Part shown: one piece after another, positions 36,909 to 47,800 of the stretch | Layout: each line of letters opens with the position of its first letter | Position numbering within the stretch: position 1 is the first letter of the stretch | NCBI GenBank assembly: GCA_036172665.1 | Contig: CM069870.1 | Location: forward strand, 67,022,212 to 67,086,211 | Length of the DNA: 64,000 bases | Direction: 5' to 3' | DNA from: Prosopocoilus inquinatus | Taxonomy: Eukaryota > Arthropoda > Insecta > Coleoptera > Lucanidae | Made by a program: the position numbers and the translations under genes | Notes under the pieces: model-generated | Seen by the model: the letters and a program-made list of their open reading frames with translations, nothing else | The model's database searches: none | Told to the model about the DNA's origin: nothing

Positions 36909-37002
36909 TGTGAGTCAACAATAATCACAAAGCAACACAAAACCTGTGGCTGTAATCCAAATAAATAGTGAGAAAACCCCTCGACCACATTAATTCACTG
37001 AA

Positions 37003-37045
37003 AGCGAATACGTATTTCGGTAACGAAGTTACCATCTTCAGCGCT
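37003..37045 (-). ncRNA. PLE hammerhead ribozyme, left copy
   Basis: Reverse-complement copy of the motif at 38413-38455 with the same core and helices. Confidence 0.8.
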
Positions 37046-37161
37046 AAACTGATATTAAACTTTAAAACAACAAATAAACTAAACTAGACTAGCCGCACTC
37101 CCCCCCTCACTTTCTTTGTACCGTATTATGCATGCAAAGCAAACCGGGATTCTTCGAAAAT

Positions 37162-38028
37162 CTAAAGGTCGAAGAGGCAAGAAGCGTTCGGCCCGGACTT
37201 CTCAAAATTCATTAATCTATTCCTATTTTTGTGAATCTCCAAGCTTTCGAAAGAATCTAGGTTTGTTTTGTTATTAATTTGTTTGATTAAATCTATTTTA
37301 TTTACCGAATGATTGTTTTCAAGCATGTGTAAGGCAACACTGGATTTATCAAAGCGTTTGTATTTTAAATGAGCCAAGTGTTCTTTGAATCTAATTTTTA
37401 AGGATCTTTTTGTTTGCCCCACATAAATTTGATCACAATTTTTACAACTAATTTTATATATACCTGATTTATCCTCCGAATCTACTTTATCTTTTGGATT
37501 TCCCAGCAACGATTTTAAGCTGTTATTGTTGGTGTAAACTATTCTTAAACCTAATTTTTTAAAAATTGTATTCAACCCTTTAGTATATTGAGGATAAAAC
37601 GGCATTTTTACAATTTTCTTATAATCTACCTCACCTATTTTGTCAGATTTTAGTGTGGTTATTTTATTAATCTCTAATTTTTGTTTTTGTTTCCTAATAA
37701 TGTTATAGATTACATCGGATTGGTAACCATTGTACGTGGCGATTTTAATAATTTCTTGAAGTTCTTTACTATAATTAACAGTTGATAAAGGGAATGTCAG
37801 CATCCTATGCACTAAGAAATTTAAGGCCGCTAATTTATATTGTTTGCAATGATTTGAATCCGCGGGAATGAATCTATTAACATTAGTAGATTTCCTATAA
37901 ACGTTAAATTCTAATTTATTACTATTTCTAGTTACTAATGTGTCTGAAAAGGGTAGTTTATTGTTAGTTTCAATTTCATAGGTAAATTTGATGGTGGTGA
38001 ATTTAGAGTTTAAACTTTTAAGTGATCA
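37162..38028 (-). pseudogene. Penelope-like RT C-terminus plus GIY-YIG nuclease (5'-truncated)
   Basis: Open frame of about 289 codons. It begins in the RT C-terminal region (FTYEIETNNKLPFSDTLVTR, then VYRKSTNVN), continues through a basic linker, and ends in a GIY-YIG domain: GIYKISCKNCDQIYVGQTKR, then R-(x)5-EH and a helix. GIY, the Cys-x-x-Cys pair, YVGQT, Arg and Glu-His are all present, so the nuclease half looks undamaged. The catalytic RT motifs upstream are missing, so the copy cannot move by itself. It ends ...SCLFDL before TAG. Confidence 0.88.
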
Positions 38029-38296
38029 AATTTATGTGGGGCAAACAAAAAGATCCTTAAAAATTAGATTCAAAGAACACTTGGCTCATTTAAAATACAA
38101 ACGCTTTGATAAATCCAGTGTTGCCTTACACATGCTTGAAAACAATCATTCGGTAAATAAAATAGATTTAATCAAACAAATTAATAACAAAACAAACCTA
38201 GATTCTTTCGAAAGCTTGGAGATTCACAAAAATAGGAATAGATTAATGAATTTTGAGAAGTCCGGGCCGACCGCTTCTTGCCTCTTCGACCTTTAG
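38029..38296 (+). pseudogene. Inverted partial GIY-YIG copy of the same PLE
   Basis: Reads DQIYVGQTKRSLKIRFKEH to the C-terminus in opposite orientation. It is nearly identical to the minus-strand copy (one Asn to Thr difference near the end), so the duplication arose at insertion. Confidence 0.88.
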
Positions 38297-38412
38297 ATTT
38301 TCGAAGAATCCCGGTTTGCTTTGCATGCATAATACGGTACAAAGAAAGTGAGGGGGGGAGTGCGGCTAGTCTAGTTTAGTTTATTTGTTGTTTTAAAGTT
38401 TAATATCAGTTT

Positions 38413-38455
38413 AGCGCTGAAGATGGTAACTTCGTTACCGAAATACGTATTCGCT
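38413..38455 (+). ncRNA. PLE hammerhead ribozyme, right copy
   Basis: Helix I AGCG (38413-38416) pairs with CGCT (38452-38455). Core CTGAAGA 38417-38423, helix II GGTAAC/GTTACC with loop TTC (one unpaired T before it), GAAA 38440-38443, and palindromic helix III ATACGTAT. The expected cut is after T38451. PLE hammerheads with minimal palindromic helix III are an established class. Confidence 0.8.
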
Positions 38456-38498
38456 TTCAGTGAATTAATGTGGTCGAGGGGTTTTCTCACTATTTATT

Positions 38499-38859
38499 TG
38501 TGAGTCAACAAGTTGAAATGTAAAGTTACTGTTCAGAAGCGGTATTTTATAGTCGTCAAAAATATCGGTTGCATTACCTTGTGAAAGTACTGTAGGCAGA
38601 CTGTTTAAAAAGTAATTATTACACTGATTACTGTCCCTCAAGTGATCAGGTATCTCAGCATATTTATTTTTACCAACGCCAAGTCTATTAATCTGCTTCC
38701 ATAACTCAGTACTATCACGAGACCTAGAAATGTATTCAAAATAGGCTCTTTTTTCTAAATGTAACATTCGTGTTGCAAGATTTCTCAGTGATTTGTAATA
38801 TTCCCAGTGTTGTTGCAAACCATTTGTCCTATATCTAGCTTTGGCTTTATCTCTGAGAC
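38499..38859 (-). pseudogene. LINE 1, 5' remaining portion
   Basis: Frame RLRDKAKARYRTNGLQQHWE... runs to about 38500 and is then cut by the PLE. It continues at 36908 beyond the element. The 5' half of the LINE (endonuclease) is absent: 5' truncation on insertion. Confidence 0.8.
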
Positions 38860-38910
38860 GTAAAAGGAATTACAAAAATTGCTGTTGCTACGGTAGTAAA
38901 GTAACACTAA

Positions 38911-39038
38911 GGTCCAGTTTTACAATTGCAGCTCAACTTTGAGCTGAGGTTTAAACCCTTAGCAACGATTATTTCAACAATTGTTGTGAAGGGTTTAAGC
39001 TTCGGCTCAAAGTTAAACCGTGATTGTAAAACTGGGCC
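38911..39038. mobile_element. 128-bp MITE in the right arm of the foldback element
   Basis: GGTCCAGTTTTACAATTGCA... is inverted against ...GTAAAACTGGGCC, with inner arms 'agctcaactttgagc(t)' and 'gctcaaagtt'. The left arm of the host foldback (near 34770) is uninterrupted at the corresponding place. Confidence 0.75.
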
Positions 39039-39150
39039 TTATTAAACCAAACTTGCAATAATTGAATCGAGCTTTCTTTAATTTAATTCCAATTATCCGA
39101 CAATCAGATGATTTATAGCGCTTTCGATTGGGTTGCACTACGCGCACTAT

Positions 39151-40389
39151 GCGAGTGTTTCTGAACGCGCCCATTGAAAGTTAAAGTTAATTTGTGATGA
39201 ATAAACCGAACCTAAGACTGGGTTCGTAAAGTCTTTTGGGTAGCGCAAAGGAGTGAATAACATGAAAAGCAAGATATGCCAAATTATTTAGATGAGAGAG
39301 AAAGAATATTACCCAAGAAACACAGAGGACAGTTCACGAACACGCTCCAAATGTATTTGTATGTGTCACGCATTCAATGTTGCCAACTAATATTAAAACT
39401 CGTTTAGTGTAGTATTTTTTTGATCTTTTTATATTTTATCTTTCTTTTCTGTTTTAAGGAATTGATGTTTCTTTGCCGATTTCCTGAATTGCAAAAATTT
39501 TCGGCCGGAGAATCGCTGTTTGTCATTTATCTTTTTTTTTGTGTATCCATTTTTCTATTGTTTTTCTTTTGTTTTTCGCATTCCATTAATTGCATTTTTA
39601 ATCAAATTGGTTCTCGTTTTTGAATGACTCCTTTTTACAGTGCTCTCTTGTTTCCATCGTTTATTTGCAAAAACTTTCGTTGATTTTCATACTGTAACGT
39701 TGCCTTATTGGTAATCTAGTTCTTACCAAGAAGTAACGTATACTTTAGGATTTAGGGTTTGCGTAGCTGCATTAATTTAAGACAAAAAACAAGTACATTT
39801 ATTATCAGTATGAAATACGTTTACATGTTAGATACAAGAAGCACCATTACGGACGACATGAGTTCACGCACTATAATCAGTATATCGACGAACTGATGCT
39901 ATCGGAAAATCTATCGATATTTATATCTTCAGTTAACCTACTCTCCGGTGTGCGTGGGCGATTGATGTAACGCTGTGTTTTTGAAGTTCTCCATGATTCA
40001 TTTTTCTCTGTTGCCGGCTTATTATTATGTAATCATGTTCACAGTTTTCTATGCATTGTATGGATTTTAGATAATTATTTAGATAATTATTTCTTCTGTT
40101 AGAATATTTTGTCCATTTTGGTACTGTAGCACTTTTTTCTTTTTCCTAGTTTTGTTTTTTCGTCTTAAGATTCATTCGTTTTTTGTTTAACTCAGTCATC
40201 AATTTACTTTTGTTTTGTTTTGCCTTATTTAAGCTTTCGGATTTCCTACGGATTTCTTTTTTATTTTTCTTATCGAATTGATTTTTTTGCATTTTATTGG
40301 CGTTTTCTCGTCGTCTACCGTTTTGCATTTGTTTGGTGTCTATCACAGTTGTGCTCTTTTGTTTTATGCACTGGGCCTCGTTCAGAAAT
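39151..40389. other. T-rich spacer, no gene seen
   Basis: Contains MITE-end-like words ('tttctgaacgcgccc' at 39152, 'gggcctcgttcagaaa' at 40373) and a stretch at 39290-39320 inverted against 41412-41440. An older foldback spanning 39.2-41.5 kb may have been split by the LINE fragment. ORFs of 66-67 residues here are composition artefacts. Confidence 0.4.
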
Positions 40390-40439
40390 AAGCGAGGGGT
40401 CTACGTTATTTAAACATTATTGAGAGCCCAAGTAGGATT

Positions 40440-41398
40440 TTTTCAAAGACTACTCTTGTTACCAAAAAACTCTCCTGATTATTTAGTTCGCTTAGAAGTG
40501 GGTGCGGTTAAACTTGAGTACCTCTATAAACTGTCTAAACTGGCTTCTAAAAATTCTTAAAATGGAAAATAGCAGATTCCCAAAAATCGTCTTCAACCAA
40601 CTGCTAAAGTTACAAGATACTAATCTTGTTAAATTTAACTGGGCCTTACAAATGAAATGTATTTTTATAAAGGTTAATTGTCTGGACACTTGGAATTCTC
40701 TTTCCGTTGGACACCTTAAGGCATCTCTTAATAGATTTTTGTCTCGCTACCGACATAAACTTTTTGACGAAGACTTGGAAAGATTTAAACTCTTAGAGTT
40801 CTCCGCGCTCTATAAGTTCTTTGTCATCAAACCTAATCCAGCTCATCATTTATATTGCCCTCTACCAATAAAACTAATTCGACTTTTTTCTCAGCTTAGA
40901 TTGTCCTCCAAAAGGTACCTATTTCTCTGTTATAACGGTATCTCCCACTTCATAAACTGTAACGAAATATGCACAATGTGCAACTCTCTTAAACCTGAAA
41001 GTGTGGAGCACATATTTCTTGAATGAAAGATTTACGAGAGTATTAAAGGTCCAAAAATCGGTCACTTGCAAAATTAAATAATCCAAACCTAGATATAATC
41101 AAGGAGGTAGCTTATTTTTCTATTAATTTTTTAAAACTTCGTTCCTTTATTATTAACGAGTGAATACATTCTTAATTTTAAGTAAATTATCTTGTGTCCC
41201 TAAACTTTAATTTATCTCATTACCATGCATATATATCTTCTTTATTTTTTGAAAAACTTTCCATAGTGTTGCTAATATTAATATGTTCGAATTGTGCTTT
41301 ATTTTGTTTATGCTCTGTTTTTTTTTTCTTGTAACTGAACCCTTGCTATTTGATTATATGTCAAGAGAAGCAATAAATATATTATTTTATTATTATTA
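40440..41398 (+). pseudogene. 5'-truncated LINE 3, C-terminal ORF2 fragment
   Basis: Frames 40450-40557 and 40559-41023 encode the tail of a non-LTR retrotransposon protein ending in a zinc-knuckle-like ICTMCNSLKPESVEHIFLE. This is followed by a ~370-bp AT-rich 3' region and a 'ttattattatta' tail. A stop or frameshift near 40557 shows it is dead. It is unlike LINE 1 and LINE 2 in sequence. Confidence 0.7.
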
Positions 41399-43030
41399 AA
41401 AGAGAGTGCGCTCTGGGTAATATTCTTTCTCTCTCGTGTAAATGCTTTCGTGCATTTTCCTTTCCATTTCAAACGCCCAAAGTGCTCTCCCTACAGAATT
41501 TCTGAATGCGACCCGGTATTTCGTCGTTCGCTTCTTTTTTGTTTTTCGTGAATCGTGTTATTGCCTTTTTTTATAGTTAGCTTTTATTTCAGCTTGGTGT
41601 TGTCGATTTTCTTTTGTTTCTTTTCATTTCATGTGTTATATTTTGTTGCTAATTCTTTCATTCCTCTTTTGCGTCTGTTTTTCTTTGGAGATTAATTTGT
41701 TGTTTTAAATAAATAATTTTTGAATTTTGCTTTTGTTCGTCTCTCCTCCTATTTTTATAACGTTTAGTGTTTACGAACTTTTTGATTCATCCGGAAAACT
41801 TTTGCGCTTTTTCGTTCTGCTTGGTGTTGTCAATCTTCTTTTGTTTTTCGTGCCTTGTATTTTGTTGCTACTTTTTCGTTACTATTTTGTTTCTGATTTT
41901 TTTTGCAGGTTACAAGGCAGTGTATTGTTCGAGGTTAGGCAGTTTTAGAAAAGAAGCTACAATTTTTTGGACCTGGCCAATTTTATTAATATCAATCCGA
42001 ATTGTAGAGAATCATGAATATTCTGTTAGAGTAGAATAGCTGGGCAAGAAAAATTTGTCAATTTGATTTTTGTTTAAAACAAAAGGTTGCCGGGGTTGCT
42101 AGGCATTACAATTAAAATTCCGCGTTATGTATTTACTAAACAGATCCAAATTTTAAAAATATTTTTTATATTTTTGTTCAATAAATGACGCAAAACAGAA
42201 AAAATAGTAGGAGTGTTTTATACTATTATAAAAAGGTCAGCCTCTGATTATAACTGTAATCATTACAAAAAAAATCTGTTACTTACGTGAATAAAAAAAG
42301 TCTTGAAGTCAATTGCATTATCAAACTCGAAAAGCGTTAATTCAAGCATAGTCGTAGTGATGTTGTAATCGGTTTGCCAATATTTTTATTTAATAATAAC
42401 TTTGTGATTCAAACAACAAAAGCAAACAAAACTTTTGTCATAAAATAAAGAACAATGTTCACCGAGTGTTTAAAAGTCGATTTCTTCTTTATCGAATATT
42501 TTATTACATTTATGCAGAATCGTCGTTTTCCAAGATAAATAATAATGATTCTTTTTTCAACAAAGAAAAATCGTTTTTCAACCATCGATCGTAATTTGTA
42601 AATTTATTTTTTGTACATTTGCCTGCCGGCGGATTGTTAGCCATATTTTTGATGACAACAATAGATTCTTTATTAAATAGAGCGACCTCAAAGTCGCACA
42701 TCACGTGATGCTTAGCTTTAAAGTTGCTTACTATCAAGAACAATAGATTTCTTTGTGTAAACGCAGGTGCGCTTCTCACATGCTAGTATAAATATTTCAG
42801 CGAGTTTTGTTTTATGTTTTCTTTTGTGCTTGTAGGTTATTATCATTAATAATCAATACAATTATATTCTGTTGTTATTAAAATGTTGCTGTATTTCGCG
42901 AATTATTAAATAATTCGTTTTTTTTTTAATAACACCGCTCGGTTGCGAAAAGCAGCTTATGAATACTAAATTTCGTTTTTTTTTTAATTCACTTAGAATT
43001 CGAATATCTTTTGTTATTACCTTCCATTTA
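41399..43030. other. No gene seen
   Basis: T-rich to 42050, then ordinary AT-rich. The 73-95-residue ORFs show no recognisable domains. Confidence 0.4.
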
Positions 43031-43032
43031 TA

Positions 43033-43538
43033 CAGGGAAGGGCAAAAGTATGGAACCGGCTTAATATTCCTAAAACTGTTTGACGTAATTATTTGAAATT
43101 TGCTGTGTGATTCAGAGTCAATAGGACCTACATTACCAATTTGTTTCAATTGTTTATCTGCCCCGGTTTCTGAGATACAACGCCTACTTGATTTGTTTTA
43201 AATAACAACCAGTTGATTTTTTTCCTCTATTTAATAGTTCGTTTAATTCTTTAAAAGACCACATAAAAATATTTATCTATTGCATAAGAAAATTTTCGAG
43301 AAAATAATGTTTGAAGGAAAAAGTGTTTACACTGATATTTGGTATTTGTTTTCATGTTTTTAAGACAATTTTTATTAAAATTTTTTTTAGCGCTGTTTTA
43401 AAAACAGCCCATAATCTTGTGGTCTTCCAGTTTCTTTGTTAAAACTAGAATTTTTTTCGAATATCAGACAATAAACCATTTTTCCTAACTTTTTCATTCA
43501 AAATATTAAGCCGGTTCCATACTTTTGCCCTACCCTGT
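43033..43538. mobile_element. 506-bp MITE, Tc1/mariner-like ends
   Basis: CAGGG(a/t)AGGGCAAAAGTATGG at both ends in inverted orientation, arms ~40 bp, flanked by TA. No transposase. Confidence 0.75.
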
Positions 43539-43540
43539 AT

Positions 43541-44339
43541 ATTTTTAGGGCAAAAGGTAATGTGAAAATAAAATTCTTTCTTGTATTGAAACAGTCCACT
43601 ATTTTTTTGTTTCTTGTTTTGGTTAAAACAATTGATCGCCTCTTGTTTATGTTTTTAACGATCTTCTCGCCCTGAGGCCATTACTACAAATCCTAACAAC
43701 CTAAAGTAGAATGTTGAGATAAAATATTTAATACATAGGGCGTTCGCAGCAAGCTTCTACAATAGTTAACCTTTTTTTTGAATTTTACGAAGTAAAACAG
43801 AAGTGGTCTGGAAACTTTAATCCGCTTTAAAGTCACTTCATGAAAATGTAAACGAAGAAGCTGGCTTCTGTAGCGGCTTCCCGTGAACACCCTGTACATT
43901 CGACGAAGTCAAAACAGTTTAACTTTGCGGCATTTGCTTCTAGTGAATTTATTAAATGTTCGTTTTTTTTGAATACTGACTAGTAAGCTCTTAATTTTTC
44001 TTTTTCTTTTCCGTATGTATACAGGGTATTAAATTTTATACTCTATATTTTGTTTTAAAATGACGGGGGTAAAATTTTGATCGTATTGTAGGTAGATGGA
44101 CTAACGAGAACTTCAACGGAAAAGAATTTGGTCTGTTTTCAACATTTACAAACTCACTGAATACGTAATCACTTCCAATAACAAACATATTTTTGAGGTA
44201 GTGGTCACAACCTTGCCTGAGCTTCACTGCTTCTAACCTTTTTCTTTAGTTGTGGTAACATTTTTTTTTTTATTATTTAAATGTATTAACAATTTGTTTT
44301 ACATACGTCAGAGGTAAGGTAAGCAAAAAGAAATAAAAT

Positions 44340-44340
<1 letters not shown>
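43541..44340. other. No gene seen
   Basis: Isolated 'ccctgtacat' (43893) and 'tatacagggt' (44020) words look like ends of other TA-flanked MITEs. No paired partner was defined. Confidence 0.4.

Positions 44341-44343
<3 letters not shown>

Positions 44344-44390
<47 letters not shown>
44344..44390. repeat. (AT)n microsatellite
   Basis: About 23 AT repeats. A second (AT)n tract at 45425-45443 lies on the other side of the PLE and is the tail of LINE 2. The PLE may have inserted into one tract and divided it. Confidence 0.85.
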
Positions 44391-44394
<4 letters not shown>

Positions 44395-44513
44395 CCGTAG
44401 GCTTCCGCGGGTGTTGAATGCTGTAGTATTCTTCCGGGTAGTCCTCCGCGTTGAGTTCTCTAAAGAACTATTTGTCTTCTGACAACGTTTCGGCAAGATC
44501 TCACTTGCCATCA

Positions 44514-45050
44514 TCAGGTCTTCGCTGCTGCTTGCCTGCTTCTGCTCCTCGTCGTTACTCGAGTCACAGTGGCTTCTGGTCGCGCTGGTGGTGGTTTAAG
44601 TACCGTGTTGCGGTCACGCGTCGTTACGCTTGGTGGTTTTTCCGCTTGACTTCTTGTTGTTGGTTGATTGGGTCGTGCCTGTTGACTGCTTTCTCCTAAT
44701 CCTGATGGTCCGGGGTTCGCTGGTTTCTGGCTTCGGGTTACTGGTCCTCGACGGTCGGTGGATTTTCGGATCACTGGCCTCCAGGTGGGTGGTAGTCGTA
44801 AGGCATCATCTCTGGTGTTTAAGTTCATCTGATGTTTCTCGATTTCTATCGCTTCTCGGATGATGCGTTTGGTCTTGTGTTCTACGCTGGCAATTGTTCT
44901 GGTGTTGTCGAAATCTATTTTGTGTGAAGTCGCTTTTACGTGTTGTGCCAATGATGATGTTTTCTCGTCCTTCTCGACGGCCTTTCGATGTTCTTCTCTC
45001 CTGACGCTTATTTTTCTATTTGTTTGGCCTATGTAGACCTTGTCGACAAG
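44514..45050 (-). pseudogene. GIY-YIG domain fragment of second PLE
   Basis: Frame DLVDKVYIGQTNRKISVRRE continues EH...SLAQHVKATSHKIDF, then KHQMNLNTRDDALRLPPTWR, then a basic, proline-rich tail. The GIY part lies beyond the inversion point and is missing. The plus-strand copy (45050-45328) keeps only the first residues and the tail; the domain in between is deleted. Confidence 0.82.
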
Positions 45051-45067
45051 GTCTACATAGGCCAAAC
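45018..45067. repeat. Perfect 50-bp palindrome at PLE inversion point
   Basis: Symmetric about GTCGAC (45040-45045), arms 'tttgtttggcctatgtagac' and complement. It marks where the two PLE copies join with no spacer. Confidence 0.9.
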
Positions 45068-45319
45068 AAATGTCGAAAATCCACCGACCGTCGAGGACCA
45101 GTAACCCGAAGCCAGAAACCAGCGAACCCCGGACCATCAGGATTAGGAGAAAGCAGTCAACAGGCACGACCCAATCAACCAACAACAAGAAGTCAAGCGG
45201 AAAAACCACCAAGCGTAACGACGCGTGACCGCAACACGGTACTTAAACCACCACCAGCGCGACCAGAAGCCACTGTGACTCGAGTAACGACGAGGAGCAG
45301 AAGCAGGCAAGCAGCAGCG

Positions 45320-45367
45320 AAGACCTGATGATGGCAAGTGAGATCTTGCCGAAACGTTGTCAGAAGA
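45320..45367 (+). ncRNA. Hammerhead-like motif of second PLE (also 44475-44522, minus)
   Basis: CTGATGA (45325-45331), helix II GGCAAG/CTTGCC, GAAA (45351-45354) and a minimal AACGTTG helix III ending in GTC. Helix I is not evident: the flanks 'gcgaagac' and 'agaagac' do not pair. The inverted copy at 44475-44522 is the same. A ribozyme relic, or one with an unusual helix I. Confidence 0.5.
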
Positions 45368-45444
45368 CAAATAGTTCTTTAGAGAACTCAACGCGGAGGA
45401 CTACCCGGAAGAATACTACAGCATATATATATATATATATATAC

Positions 45445-47800
45445 ACATTAAAACCCTATTGCAATTCACGTTGCAGTGAATTTTGTTTTAAAATATTCTT
45501 CATGTGAGTAGATTGCCTTATTTATAAGGAAGTTCTTTACTTTTTGCTTAAATATATTAAGTGGTAATTTTCGTATATTTTCGGGCAGCGCATTAAAAAA
45601 TTTTATTCCAAAATAACTTGTACTCATTTGAGTTCGCCTGATTCTGTTGTTAAGAGGATATATATCACTTTTTGTACGTGTATCATAATCATGTAAGTTA
45701 GAGTGATGATTGTACAAGTTCATGTTATTTTTAATATAAAGAAGGCATTCTAGAATATAAAGTGATGTCAAAGTTAATACATTTAGCGTAATAAAAGCGT
45801 TTTTACAGTCGTCCTTGTATCCAATATCTGCCATAATTCGGATAGCACGTCTTTGTAGTCTAAAAATTATTGCTGCGCCACTAGAGTCACCCCAGTAGAG
45901 AATTGCATATGAAGCATGACTTTGAAACAGGGTTAAATAAGCTGTTCTTAGGTGCTTTTTTTGTTGTTTCTGAGATTACGGATTACAAAAATGTAACGAT
46001 TTAATTTGTTAGCCAAACTTTCGACATGCTTTGTCTATACAAGATGTTCATCTATCTCAACTCCTAGAAAATTTGTACTGATCGAGTAGTTTTCTAATTT
46101 CTCAAATGATCGAAGTGAAAACATGAGGTGTACAGTTTTCCGATCATTTTGACACAATTTGTTTGCATTAAACCAGGTGCACGCTTGTAATTGCGCTTCA
46201 TGATCCCTTTCAACAGCAAGTTCTTTTGTATCGCTCACTGATAGTAATGTTGCATCATCTGCGTAGAGTACAACATCACTTGATATCGAATTTGGAAAAT
46301 CGTTAATATAGATTATAAACAAAAGTGGACCCAAAACTGATCCTTGGGGAACACCAATATTTGATAGTAATATTTTAGATTTTCCATTTCTAGTTTCGAC
46401 ATATTGTTGTCTATTCTGGAGATATGATGTAAGTAATCTACAGCTCGTGGGGCTTATGTTATATGAATATAACTTTCGGAGTAATATTTCATGCGAAACG
46501 CAATCGAAAGCTTTGGACAAATCAACAAAAGTAGCTTTTTGAAATTGTTTATTATCAAAACATTGAATAGACGATTTAATTAAATGTGTGATTGCTTTTG
46601 TAGTAGACTGTCCCCCTCTAAAACCAAATTGTTTATCACTGAAGAGATTATTACTTACAAAAAATGTTGATAATTGTATAGACATAACTTTTTCTAAGAC
46701 TTTAGATAAGATCGGGAGGAGCGATATTGGTCGGTAATTATGCAAATTATTTAGTTCCCCTTTCTTAAAAATGGGTACAACTCTAGAAACTTTTAGGCAG
46801 CTAGGAAAAATTGCCTCCTTAATACACAAATTAATAAGTTTGGTTAATGGGACAACAATTATGTCATTAATAGCTTTGATGAGATTAACATTTAGACCGT
46901 AAGTATCTCTAGTAGCGGAAGCCTTCAACTTACATATTACTTCTCTAACTGCTACACAGGATACATAGTCAAAATTGAAATACTTTGGAGCACTACTAGA
47001 CATTTTAAGATGATTGTCTACAAAAACGAATGGATCAACATCACATTCAGGTATTTGACTAGATAGTGTTAAAGGAATATTAATAAAGAAATCACTAAAC
47101 ACATCACAATCAATTTCACAGTTAACATCATGTCTCGTCTTATTATTTCTCACTTGATTTACCACTTGCCATAATGCTCTAGATTGATTATTGGATTTAA
47201 TTACAAAATCACTGTTGGCTTTCACTTTGGCATTTTTCAAGGCCTCACGGTAAGTTGTCCGGAATCTGTTTCTTTCTTCCTTCAATGAGTTATCGCCAGG
47301 TCGCTTTTGGTATAATTCATTAAGAAGACATACAGTATTTCGCTGGCTACGTAGATCTTTGGTGAACCACTCGATCTTATTGTGGTTGATTGTTCTTTGT
47401 TTTACAATAGGAAAAGCCATCTTTATTGCGTTTTCAAGAGTATCAACAAAAAACTGGAACTTATCTTCTACGCTAATTGTATCTTCAGAAATAATACTCC
47501 AGTCGCAACCGTCAACAATATTAAAGAAATGTATTTTTCCTAAGTTTGTAATCGGTTGATACATGATCTCTTCAGTCAATCTCTGCCGCTGTGTGGTTTT
47601 CAATTTAAAAAATATGACTATATGGTCAGAGAAACCGAGGTTTATAGGTAGAACAGAAGTTAAATCAGAAGTAAAATTGGTGAAGCCATTGTCAAGTATG
47701 GAATTCTGCCCAGTACTAAAAGTAACTTTTGGGAAGAGATCATAACTTAACATAAGTTGCTTCGAATGTCAAATATTTTCGCCTATGCGGTGCTTTTTTT
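45445..47800 (-). pseudogene. LINE 2, CR1/jockey-like: endonuclease end, full RT, C-terminus
   Basis: A 572-codon frame (47753-46035) starts in the last part of an APE-type endonuclease (GFSDHIVIF), passes through a linker, and covers the RT: RVVPIFKKGELNNLHNYRPI, VDLSKAFDCVSH, GVPQGSVLGPLLF and VLYADDATLL (YADD near 46260). It is broken by TAG at 46035-46037, where the same frame continues, and by a frameshift near 45960. The C-terminal region resumes to 45466 (LHDYDTRTKSD, FFNALPENIRKLP). The tail is an (AT)n run. The 5' end is truncated. The RT core is open, so inactivation is fairly recent. Confidence 0.88.

Larger units (their letters stand above)
36921..38498 (-). mobile_element. Penelope-like element with GIY-YIG endonuclease, twin inverted copy
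   Basis: Flanked by the 12-bp duplication TGTGAGTCAACA at 36909-36920 and 38499-38510, inside LINE 1. The main copy runs on the minus strand from about 38028 to 36921. A 5'-truncated second copy runs on the plus strand from about 38029 to 38498. The two share the last ~470 bp as an inverted repeat, and each ends with a hammerhead. PLEs are known for this inverted, partly overlapping structure, their GIY-YIG domain and their hammerheads. Confidence 0.9.
34977..38859 (-). mobile_element. 5'-truncated non-LTR retrotransposon (LINE 1), CR1/jockey-like, host of a PLE
   Basis: Inserted in the foldback element with target duplication GTAAAA at 34971-34976 and 38860-38865. The 3' end (left side) carries a TAA-type repeat tail, normal for this class. 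Coding remnants run right to left on the minus strand: RT fingers (LQQHWEYYKSLRNLATR), KPSPKVKQPEEFKDLRPISI, LLDFGKAFDTVNH, GVPQGSILGPLLF, YIYADDTQLY (catalytic YADD), and a C-terminal domain. Several frameshifts and stops make it dead. The PLE at 36921-38498 interrupts it. Confidence 0.85.
34589..39150. mobile_element. Foldback element with long inverted arms, split by later insertions
   Basis: The left part (34589-34976) and right part (38860-39150) are inverted copies. For example 'attccttttac' is preceded by 'aatagtaattttta' on the left, matching 'gtaaaaggaat...aaaaattgctgttg' on the right. An inner hairpin arm (ttttacagcaagacattgg) returns at 34957-34976. Without the LINE and the small MITE the element would be about 550-670 bp. 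The outer left end is itself a hairpin (34592-34708). Confidence 0.75.
44391..45424 (-). mobile_element. Second Penelope-like element, head-to-head inverted copies
   Basis: The left copy runs on the minus strand, the right copy on the plus strand, meeting at a perfect palindrome around 45042 (guided by 'gtagaccttgtcgacaaggt'). The two share roughly 44419-44770 as an inverted repeat with 45073-45424. It is a different family from the PLE at 36.9 kb: the C-terminus is Pro/Arg/Thr-rich (PVTRSQKPANPGPSGLG). Any target duplication would be hidden in the (AT)n sequence. Confidence 0.85.

Noticed and set aside
34971..38865. LINE 1 as an active element
   Set aside because: 5'-truncated, at least three frameshifts, and interrupted by the PLE.
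40220..42039. Several 60-90-residue ORFs rich in Phe and Leu
   Set aside because: Low-complexity T-rich DNA; not related to each other or to known domains.
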